A stretch of DNA of 16,958 nucleotides from an uncultured Veillonella sp. (GTDB lineage Bacteria; Bacillota; Negativicutes; Veillonellales; Veillonellaceae). The stretch is taken from contig NZ_CAJLUB010000027.1 of the NCBI RefSeq assembly GCF_905209685.1, forward strand, positions 1 through 16,958, in the 5' to 3' direction. How positions within the stretch are numbered: position 1 is the stretch's first letter; each line of letters opens with the position of its first letter. This document shows positions 1 through 5,652 of this stretch, one piece after another. The notes under the pieces were generated by a model that was given only the letters and a program-made list of their open reading frames with translations, was not told the DNA's origin and did not search any database. The position numbers were made by a program, and so were the translations under genes.

Positions 1-505
1 TTACTGCGAAGTCGTCTTTTTGAATTGTAGCGCCTTCTTCAGCAACAACCATTTTTGCTTGTTGTTCACGGATGTTGTTCAATTGTTCTTCGATTTGTTC
101 ATCAGTTACTGTAGCATCTTGTTTTTCAGCTTCTAAGCCTTTGTAGTCGCCAAGTTTAACTTCAGGGCGTTTAGTTACAGTAGCTTTGAAAATCAAGTCT
201 TTACCTTCTTCGAATTGTTCGCGTTCGATTTCTGGTTCAGATACAGGAACGATATCGTTTTCACGAAGTGCAGCACTGTAGTTTTGGCTAGCCAATACTT
301 CGAATGCTTCTTCCATGATAGCGTCTTTGCCGAAGTTCATTTCCAAAATACGGCGAGGTGCATGACCTTTACGGAAGCCAGGAATGTTTACTTGACTTGC
401 AATGCGTTTTACAGCTTGCTTAATGCCTTTATCTACTTCTGCTGCAGGTACTTCAATAGTTAACGTTACTACGTGTTGATCAACAGGATTTACAGTTGCT
501 TTCAT
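1..505 (-). CDS. tig: Trigger factor, N-terminal part (3' end beyond window)
   Basis: This is the ribosome-associated chaperone and peptidyl-prolyl isomerase that binds nascent chains at the ribosomal exit tunnel. I translated it from the ATG at 503-505, which has an AGGAGGA ribosome binding site upstream. About 168 residues are visible, against roughly 430 in the full family. The trigger-factor ribosome-docking signature GFRKGHAPR is at residues 43-51, inside the N-terminal ribosome-binding domain (about 1-115). The visible part ends just as the FKBP-like isomerase domain should begin (EEGATIQKDDFAV). The frame is open to base 2. It has its own candidate promoter upstream and is separated from the CBS gene by a terminator, so it is probably a separate unit, perhaps followed by clp genes outside the window, as is common. 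Identification is firm; only the C-terminal domains are unseen. Confidence 0.95.
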   Translation of the reverse strand, partial: MKATVNPVDQHVVTLTIEVPAAEVDKGIKQAVKRIASQVNIPGFRKGHAPRRILEMNFGKDAIMEEAFEVLASQNYSAALRENDIVPVSEPEIEREQFEEGKDLIFKATVTKRPEVKLGDYKGLEAEKQDATVTDEQIEEQLNNIREQQAKMVVAEEGATIQKDDFAV

Positions 506-568
506 TTAAAATATGTCCTCCTCGAAGGGCAATACGCCCAAATTTCTGTAGTATATTATGCACTCCTA

Positions 569-597
569 ATAATAACATAAATGCAAAGTCAATGCAA
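569..597 (-). promoter_or_regulatory. Candidate sigma-A promoter for tig
   Basis: On the minus strand there is a -10 box TATTAT (569-574) preceded by TG one base upstream, an extended -10. A weak -35 box TTGCAT (592-597) lies 17 bases further up. It sits between the terminator of the preceding gene and the tig start, where a promoter is needed. This is prediction by eye only. Confidence 0.4.
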
Positions 598-616
598 TTC
601 TTCTCAATTTACACTA

Positions 617-644
617 AAAGACCACCCCGAAATGGGTGGTCTTT
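617..644 (-). terminator. Intrinsic terminator after the CBS-domain gene
   Basis: This is a perfect 11-bp inverted repeat, AAAGACCACCC (617-627) and GGGTGGTCTTT (634-644), with a 6-base loop. On the minus strand the stem ends in TCTTTTAG, a short U-run. It lies 24 bases past the stop of the CBS-domain gene and ahead of tig, so it separates those two units. Confidence 0.8.
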
Positions 645-668
645 CTATGTTCTACATAATTATGCGAA

Positions 669-1124
669 TTAGTTATCTTTAGCAATCAATTTGATAATGT
701 CACGACGAGACAAGATACCAATCAAATGGTAATCCTTATCTACAACAGGAACATTTTTCAAATGTTGATCAAGCATAACAGATACAATTTCCTCTACATC
801 TTTATCCGGTGTAGTTGTAATAACTTCGTCAGTCATCAACTCATGAACGTGAGATGCTAACAATTTTTTGAATTGCGCATTATATTCGCCAATGCCATTG
901 TAATAGATACTAGCGCCTAATACATTTACATAGTGAGGTACATGAGGACGTACTTTTTTGTAAAGCAAATCGCCTTCAGAAATAATACCTAATAATTTAT
1001 TGTTGTCATCCACTACGGAAACAGCTGTTAAATTATATTTTACCAACAAATCAGCTACATCAGAAATTGGCGCATCTTTGCCAACAGTAACAGGGTATTT
1101 ATTCATTACTTCTTGGATTTTCAT
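669..1124 (-). CDS. Tandem CBS-domain protein
   Basis: This is a 151-residue stand-alone protein made of two CBS domains (about residues 1-60 and 92-150) joined by a 30-residue linker. The first domain starts with VMNKYPVTV and contains LLGIISEGDLL. The second starts with LMTDEVITTTP and contains LIGILSRRDII. CBS pairs usually bind adenine nucleotides such as AMP, ATP or S-adenosylmethionine and act as energy or metabolite sensors. No catalytic or membrane domain is attached, so the target cannot be named from sequence. The ATG start has a strong AAGGAGGA site 7 bases upstream. The gene appears monocistronic: it has a terminator downstream and a 200-base A+T-rich gap upstream. The family call is firm; the function is unknown. 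Confidence 0.9.
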   Translation of the reverse strand: MKIQEVMNKYPVTVGKDAPISDVADLLVKYNLTAVSVVDDNNKLLGIISEGDLLYKKVRPHVPHYVNVLGASIYYNGIGEYNAQFKKLLASHVHELMTDEVITTTPDKDVEEIVSVMLDQHLKNVPVVDKDYHLIGILSRRDIIKLIAKDN

Positions 1125-1157
1125 AGTGAATTCCTCCTTACAAATACATCTTGCTTT

Positions 1158-1163
1158 ATTATA
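1158..1163 (-). promoter_or_regulatory. Candidate -10 box for the CBS-domain gene
   Basis: A consensus TATAAT on the minus strand would start transcription about 27 bases ahead of the CBS-domain ATG. No convincing -35 box is visible, and the surrounding 1125-1326 gap is so A+T-rich that chance matches are likely (another TATAAT lies at 1206-1211). Confidence 0.3.
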
Positions 1164-1326
1164 CTATTCGACATAATATAATAAAACTCCTTTTTTTATA
1201 AGAACATTATATAAATAATTTGTAAGTCTATTCTAATAGTATTTCTTATACTGATACTAAATCAATCTACCCTCATCATAATTATATTATTTATTCAAGA
1301 GATACAATCTATTTAAATTAACTACA

Positions 1327-1806
1327 TCACCAATGATATGGTTCATTGCGATTAATTTTAGATGCTCTATAAATTTGCTCTACTAGTAATAAGCGTACCA
1401 TTTGATGGGTAAATGTCATAGGACTAAAGGATAATTTATAATTCACGGACTTGCGCAACTCATCGCTTACTCCAAAAGCACCGCCAATGATGAACGCCAT
1501 ATCACTTATACCATCGACTTCTAGTTTAGCTATTGTTTTGGCCAAGTCTTCAGAGGACATCGTTTTACCGTACACATCTAACAACACTGTATAAGCATTC
1601 TTTGGAACAGCTTTTAATAAACGTTCCCCTTCTTCTGCAACGACTTGTTTACGATCTGCATCACTTGGTTTGTCTCCAATTTTACTTTCATTTAATTCTG
1701 TAATCGTAATGCCCCCGTATGGACGCATACGTTTTACAAATTCTGCTACCCCATCGCGCAAGTAAGCGTCTTTTAACTTGCCAATACAAACTACATAAAA
1801 TCTCAT
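1327..1806 (-). CDS. rlmH: 23S rRNA (pseudouridine1915-N3)-methyltransferase RlmH
   Basis: RlmH is a SPOUT-class methyltransferase that uses S-adenosylmethionine to methylate pseudouridine 1915 in helix 69 of 23S rRNA on assembled 70S ribosomes. The 159-residue length is the usual family size. The knot that binds the cofactor is visible: FIIGGAFGVSD (about 105-115) and MTFTHQMVRLLLVEQIYRA (130-148). The protein ends in the conserved PYH region (156-158). The ATG at 1804-1806 has an AAAGAGGT site located in the end of the upstream gene. The metallo-beta-lactamase-fold gene stops 3 bases before this start, so the two are probably co-transcribed and translationally coupled. In many Firmicutes yycJ/walJ, htrA and rlmH follow the walRK genes; here only the walJ-rlmH pair is seen. 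Confidence 0.95.
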   Translation of the reverse strand: MRFYVVCIGKLKDAYLRDGVAEFVKRMRPYGGITITELNESKIGDKPSDADRKQVVAEEGERLLKAVPKNAYTVLLDVYGKTMSSEDLAKTIAKLEVDGISDMAFIIGGAFGVSDELRKSVNYKLSFSPMTFTHQMVRLLLVEQIYRASKINRNEPYHW

Positions 1807-1809
1807 ACT

Positions 1810-2616
1810 CTACCTCTTTACAGATTGCATAGACACAATTTCATTAGGTTGTCCATGTTGCAACTTCATTTCCGGTCCAATGCGAACGCCACCATCTACG
1901 AGCATCTGTCCTATCGTTTGCGTAACAAGGACGGCATTATTGTTATTTTCAGAACGATGGGCCAAAATAACTTGCATGAAATCAGGTCGATTCATCATGA
2001 GCAAAGCTTGAGCAGCCATTTCATTGCTTAAATGGCCTTCATCGCTAGCAACACGTTGTTTTAAAAATGGTTGATAAGGACCAAACCGTAACATATGAGG
2101 ATCATAATTAGCTTCTAGCACTAACAGAGTTGTATCATCCATACGATGTAAGATACTATCAGAAATTACACCCGTATCGGTAACGACAGTAGCCTTATCT
2201 TTTCCAGCAAATACATTAATACCTATTGGATCAGCCGCATCATGACTAACGCCAAATGACTCGACTACAAGATTGCCAAGAGAGAGGCTCCCCTTAGTCA
2301 ATTCGATTAATTGGTTCTTTGGCACAATTAACTTATCTTGAATTTCACGCCACGTCCCTTGTTTCGTATATACAGGGATATCAAAACGTTTCAACAATTG
2401 TTGAAGACCTGCAATATGATCACTATGTTCATGACTGATAAAAATGCCCTCTACCTGTGCCATATCGATATGCAATTCTTTTAAACCATTGACGATACGT
2501 CGACAACTAATGCCCACATCGTGCAATATGACGGAGTTCCCTTTTTTTATTACTGTACAATTGCCTTTGCTACCACTAGCAAGAACATGGACCTCCAACG
2601 GTGAGGATTCACTCAT
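1810..2616 (-). CDS. walJ: WalJ/YycJ-type metallo-beta-lactamase-fold hydrolase
   Basis: This 268-residue protein has the MBL fold. The opening VHVLASGSKGNC and the metal motif SHEHSDH (residues 61-67, HxHxDH) are typical of the YycJ/WalJ/VicX family, and the late motif LAHRSENNNN matches the family's LxHLSxxNN. Members are thought to be metal-dependent 5'-exonuclease-like enzymes affecting DNA repair and cell-division coordination; the activity of this one is inferred. I chose the ATG at 2614-2616 (MSESSPLEV) because GGAG lies 7-10 bases upstream; a TTG one codon earlier could extend the frame but is less likely. It is followed directly by rlmH. The RLP gene lies 109 bases upstream on the same strand. 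Confidence 0.88.
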   Translation of the reverse strand: MSESSPLEVHVLASGSKGNCTVIKKGNSVILHDVGISCRRIVNGLKELHIDMAQVEGIFISHEHSDHIAGLQQLLKRFDIPVYTKQGTWREIQDKLIVPKNQLIELTKGSLSLGNLVVESFGVSHDAADPIGINVFAGKDKATVVTDTGVISDSILHRMDDTTLLVLEANYDPHMLRFGPYQPFLKQRVASDEGHLSNEMAAQALLMMNRPDFMQVILAHRSENNNNAVLVTQTIGQMLVDGGVRIGPEMKLQHGQPNEIVSMQSVKR

Positions 2617-2636
2617 CAAAACACTCCATATACTAA

Positions 2637-2664
2637 ATCATAATTCTTTACATATTTTTGTGAA
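2637..2664 (-). promoter_or_regulatory. Candidate promoter for walJ-rlmH
   Basis: On the minus strand there is TTCACA (2659-2664; five of six consensus bases) and TATGAT (2637-2642; five of six) with a 16-base spacer. It lies in the 109-base gap between the RLP gene and walJ. The implied leader would be very short, with the ribosome binding site close to its 5' end, so read-through from the RLP gene is the alternative. Confidence 0.35.
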
Positions 2665-2725
2665 AGTCAGTGACTTAGTTATTCGATATAACTATTATAT
2701 TAAGTTATGTAACCGTAAACTATCA

Positions 2726-3913
2726 TTACTTGCTTTCAGATAAGTCAGACAAACGCTCTACAAAGTAAGCCATATTAGACTCGATATCTGGGCCTCTACG
2801 GAACATATCACCCCCTACAAGGAACATCGTATCATTACCGTATAATTCTACCAGTTCATTGAGACGAGCATCGGTTACACCACCACCCGGTGCTGGACAG
2901 GCTGCTTTCATCAATCCAAATGGATGTTTAATATAAGAGGAAATTCTCTTACATTGATCTTCGGTGAAAGTAAAACGTCCACCATAGGATACAAAGATAG
3001 GCATATCTGCACCAAAGATACGTGGTAACAATCCCAATTGCAAATAGTCGGCAATACCAGATACACCAGGGCTCATAAAGCCACCAGAGTAAGCAGGATG
3101 ATGAATGATTGGTAAGCCTAACTTTTCATCATTTGCTAATTTATGAAGCCATCCAAATCCCACAAGACCGGAAGCCACCATAAGAGCTGTAGCACCTGCA
3201 TCTTTTGCAAAATAAGCTCGCTCTATTACGTCTGTACCATCACCAGACACATTAGCTGCATATAATGTATGTGTACCATGGGCTTCATTCATTTCACGCA
3301 CCGTGGCAGCACATCGTTGTACACGATCTTTAAATTGAGAGAATGACTGATTAGAAATACCGTGGTCATCTTTAATAACATCTGCCCCACCACGTGTATA
3401 AGCACCGCACATACGAGCGAGCTCTTCATTCGGTGTTCCCATAGGTTTTACTACGGCCTGAATCATAGGACGCGTTGGCGTTTCAACCAATTGACGAAGT
3501 CCTTGCAAGCCAAATTGAGGGCCTTTAAATACATCATATAAAGTTGGACAGAGTTCAATATCAACTACCCAAATATGTGGTTGTAACGATGAGTTACCAA
3601 AGACTACGTTTAAGAATTGCGTTGCTTCTAGCGCTGTTGTATCTACAAGATAGGAAATACGAGCCACATAGTAATGAGACGGATTTATCGTAACATTAGG
3701 CATAACCCCTACATTGGCATATGTAGAATCAGAACTCATAGGTTCTAAGGACTCCAATCTGCCAGTGATAGTGCCTTTAATGTACGGATCCGTTACAAAC
3801 TCATAAGGAAACTCTATGGTTTGTTCTACCTGAACAGCCCAGGCAATGGCCTTTGCCTCTTCATACGAACTTGCTTCTATTCGATACGTAACTATAAATC
3901 GCTCGTCTTTCAT
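2726..3913 (-). CDS. RuBisCO-like protein (form IV, subgroup unassigned)
   Basis: This 395-residue protein has the RuBisCO large-subunit fold: an N-terminal alpha/beta domain (about 1-125), then a TIM barrel introduced by FKGPQFGLQGLR (129-140). By alignment from memory, the first active-site lysine is kept (K156 in VVKPMG), but the second is M158. The carbamylated lysine (K181) and the first acidic metal ligand (D183) are kept, while the usual glutamate is H184 (IKDDHG). The loop-6 lysine region reads SYGGRF. The phosphate-binding SGG reads GGG (343-345). Carboxylation is therefore unlikely; RLPs usually enolise or isomerise sugar- or methionine-salvage-like phosphates. The ATG at 3911-3913 follows AAAGGAG by 6 bases. 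A TTG 18 bases upstream would put the ribosome binding site inside the gene, so I rejected it. A terminator separates it from the purine cluster; walJ-rlmH follows. The substrate is unknown. Confidence 0.85.
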   Translation of the reverse strand: MKDERFIVTYRIEASSYEEAKAIAWAVQVEQTIEFPYEFVTDPYIKGTITGRLESLEPMSSDSTYANVGVMPNVTINPSHYYVARISYLVDTTALEATQFLNVVFGNSSLQPHIWVVDIELCPTLYDVFKGPQFGLQGLRQLVETPTRPMIQAVVKPMGTPNEELARMCGAYTRGGADVIKDDHGISNQSFSQFKDRVQRCAATVREMNEAHGTHTLYAANVSGDGTDVIERAYFAKDAGATALMVASGLVGFGWLHKLANDEKLGLPIIHHPAYSGGFMSPGVSGIADYLQLGLLPRIFGADMPIFVSYGGRFTFTEDQCKRISSYIKHPFGLMKAACPAPGGGVTDARLNELVELYGNDTMFLVGGDMFRRGPDIESNMAYFVERLSDLSESK

Positions 3914-3943
3914 AATGCGTCTCCTTTGCAATAATATTATTTA

Positions 3944-3949
3944 ATTATA
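3944..3949 (-). promoter_or_regulatory. Candidate -10 box for the RLP gene
   Basis: A consensus TATAAT on the minus strand lies about 30 bases ahead of the RLP start and just after the terminator of the preceding unit, where a new promoter is expected. A poor -35 match (TGGAAT) lies 17 bases upstream of it. This is a visual prediction. Confidence 0.35.
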
Positions 3950-3975
3950 TACCAAAGTAGTACACGATTCCATAC

Positions 3976-4014
3976 AAAAAAAGGCCCCACTCTAAAACTA
4001 GAGTGAGACCTTTT
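3976..4014 (-). terminator. Strong intrinsic terminator ending the purine cluster
   Basis: Read on the minus strand, AAAAGGTCTCACTCTA pairs along its full length with TAGAGTGGGGCCTTTT using two G-U pairs, giving a 16-bp stem. It is followed directly by a run of seven T's (3976-3982). The stem pairs better on the minus strand than on the plus strand, so it serves the permease transcript. It isolates the purine cluster from the RLP gene. Confidence 0.9.
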
Positions 4015-4027
4015 GGAAAGAGCGAAA

Positions 4028-4088
4028 ACATGTATATAGATTTTTTACCTATATAAACAAGGTTTCTACCGTGAGAGACAATACATGT
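4028..4088. repeat. Nested inverted repeats in the permease 3' untranslated region
   Basis: An outer 8-bp inverted repeat, ACATGTAT (4028-4035) and ATACATGT (4081-4088), encloses an inner 7-bp hairpin TATATAG (4033-4039) with CTATATA (4049-4055) and a small GGT/ACC stem. The outer and inner arms overlap, so the pairings compete or the outer stem shortens to 5 bp. The element is between the permease stop and the terminator. Its function is unknown; in A+T-rich DNA it may be partly chance. Confidence 0.35.
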
Positions 4089-4121
4089 AATCGTATGAGA
4101 ATTAATTAATTTAACTATATC

Positions 4122-5507
4122 TTATTGATAGAAATGTTTAGGATAACCTTTGAATCGTGTGAAGTGACGATATTTACGTGTTGCACGGTTAGGTTCATTA
4201 ACTGTTTTATAACCGAAGCCATTGAATACTACATTCAAAAGAACGGCTACGATACTACCAGCTGTGATACCAGATTTCAAAAGAATTTGTGCCCAAGCTG
4301 GGAAGTGAGCATAGAATTGAGGCGCTGCCAATGGAATCATGGATACCCCAATACTAATTGCTACGAGCATCAAGTTGTAGTTACCATCGAAGTTAACTTT
4401 ACCAAGGGAGCGAATACCGCTGGCAATAATCATACCAAACATTGCGATACCTGCACCGCCTAATACAGCATTTGGGATACAAGCTACAATAGCTGCTAAC
4501 TTAGGGAATAAACCTAATAAAATCAAGATTACACCAGATGCGGCTACAACGAAGCGACTTTTTACACGTGTTACAGCAATAAGACCAACGTTTTGAGCAA
4601 ATGCAGTGTAAGGGAAGCTATTAAGGATACCACCAATTAAAGTGGATAAACCATCAGCGCGAAGCACTGCAGCCAATTCTTTTTGGCCGATAGGTTTGTC
4701 TACGATTTCACCAACCGCAATACTATCACCTGTTGTTTCTACCATAACTACAAGCATTACAATGATCATAGAAATAATAGATGCAAAATCAAAGGTAGGC
4801 ATGCCAAAGTAGAATGGTGTTACAACGGAAATCCATTGAGAACGACCTACTTCAGAGAAGTCAGTAATACCACAAATCATAGCTAGAGCAGTACCGAGGA
4901 TAAGCCCTACCAAAATAGCCAGATTACCAAGGAACCCTTTACCAAATCGATATGTCAAAATAACGAGAATAAATGTAGCTACACCAAGAGCTATGTATAG
5001 TGGATCGCCGAAGTTTTTGTTACCTACGCCGCCACCCATCCAGTTAACCGCTACTGGCATCAAGTTAATACCAATAATAGTAATGATGGTACCTGTTACT
5101 ACAGGCGGGAATAGACGAATCAAACGGCTAAAGAATGGTGCTACAACAAATGTAAACAGCCCGGCTACGATAATAGCACCATAAATGGTATTAATATCAT
5201 GCTGTTGACCAATCAGGATCATTGGACCTACAGAAGCAAATGTTACACCTTGAATAAGAGGAATACGACCACCAACAGGACCAAAGCCTAATGTTTGAAT
5301 CAATGTAGCTACACCACATGTGAACAAATCGGCTGTGATCAAACGAATTAAATCTTCAATTGGCAAATGCATGGCTTGCGCAATAATGATTGGTACCGCT
5401 ACGGCACCAGCATACATGGCTAACACGTGCTGTAAACCATAAGCAAATAATTGCGGGATTGGCAGCATACCATCTACATGGTTGACACCAGATACACCTT
5501 TACTCAT
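4122..5507 (-). CDS. NAT/NCS2-family xanthine or urate permease
   Basis: This is a 461-residue polytopic membrane protein of the nucleobase-cation symporter-2 family, expected to import xanthine or urate with protons or sodium. Family landmarks are the first-helix LQHVLAM (H27), VETTG with the substrate-site glutamate (E257), RADG (284-287), and the signature QNVGLIAVTRVKSR (305-318). The QNxG...TR...SR form is that of purine rather than uracil carriers. About 12-14 hydrophobic segments run from residue 20 to 435, followed by a basic cytoplasmic tail. The ATG at 5505-5507 follows TGAGGTGA; a GTG inside that site would add three residues and is unlikely. It is the last gene of the purine cluster, 145 bases after xdh, and a strong terminator follows. 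Xanthine versus urate specificity cannot be decided here; context favours a purine. Confidence 0.9.
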   Translation of the reverse strand: MSKGVSGVNHVDGMLPIPQLFAYGLQHVLAMYAGAVAVPIIIAQAMHLPIEDLIRLITADLFTCGVATLIQTLGFGPVGGRIPLIQGVTFASVGPMILIGQQHDINTIYGAIIVAGLFTFVVAPFFSRLIRLFPPVVTGTIITIIGINLMPVAVNWMGGGVGNKNFGDPLYIALGVATFILVILTYRFGKGFLGNLAILVGLILGTALAMICGITDFSEVGRSQWISVVTPFYFGMPTFDFASIISMIIVMLVVMVETTGDSIAVGEIVDKPIGQKELAAVLRADGLSTLIGGILNSFPYTAFAQNVGLIAVTRVKSRFVVAASGVILILLGLFPKLAAIVACIPNAVLGGAGIAMFGMIIASGIRSLGKVNFDGNYNLMLVAISIGVSMIPLAAPQFYAHFPAWAQILLKSGITAGSIVAVLLNVVFNGFGYKTVNEPNRATRKYRHFTRFKGYPKHFYQ

Positions 5508-5612
5508 AAGAATCACCTCATATCTTACGTTTTAGTTACTAGTAAATAATATAGTCATACTATCGTACTTGATAGAGTTTAAAAATCTCATAGACTTCAC
5601 GTGGGAACCTTG

Positions 5613-5640
5613 ATGGACAGGGGCCGTAGCCCCTACCCAT
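5613..5640 (-). ncRNA. GC-rich UACG hairpin in the xdh-permease spacer (possible cis-regulatory RNA)
   Basis: On the minus strand ATGGGTAGGGGC and GCCCCTGTCCAT form a continuous 12-bp stem with two G-U pairs, capped by a UACG loop closed by C-G, an unusually stable tetraloop. On the plus strand the same bases give two mismatches, so selection appears to act on the minus-strand RNA. There is no T-run after it, so it is not a standard terminator. About 105 bases of leader with smaller hairpins (for example CTATC/GATAG around 5560-5575) separate it from the permease start. It could be a riboswitch part, an RNase barrier or an mRNA-stability hairpin. I recognise no known class. Confidence 0.5.
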
Positions 5641-5652
5641 TAAGCAAATATT

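Noticed and set aside
215..463. Plus-strand 82-codon open frame
   Set aside because: It lies opposite the well-supported tig gene, has no recognisable motif, and looks like a mirror frame.
1125..1326. Possible small RNA or gene in the A+T-rich gap
   Set aside because: Only short A+T hairpins and chance -10-like boxes are visible; no open frame with a ribosome binding site and no GC-rich structure.
3914..3931. TTG start extending the RuBisCO-like protein by six residues
   Set aside because: The extension would encode the AAAGGAG ribosome binding site itself; the ATG at 3911-3913 is correctly spaced from it.
4028..4100. Possible purine riboswitch on the plus strand: GGTTTCTACC flanked by an 8-bp closing stem
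   Set aside because: GTTTCTACC resembles the conserved joining segment of purine riboswitches, but no proper P2 or P3 stem can be drawn, the P3 side is too short, the GACTA-like segment is missing, and no plus-strand gene follows.
5613..5640. Intrinsic terminator for xdhD
   Set aside because: The stem is strong but is followed by CAAGGTTCCC, with no T-run, so it is better described as a structured element of unknown role.
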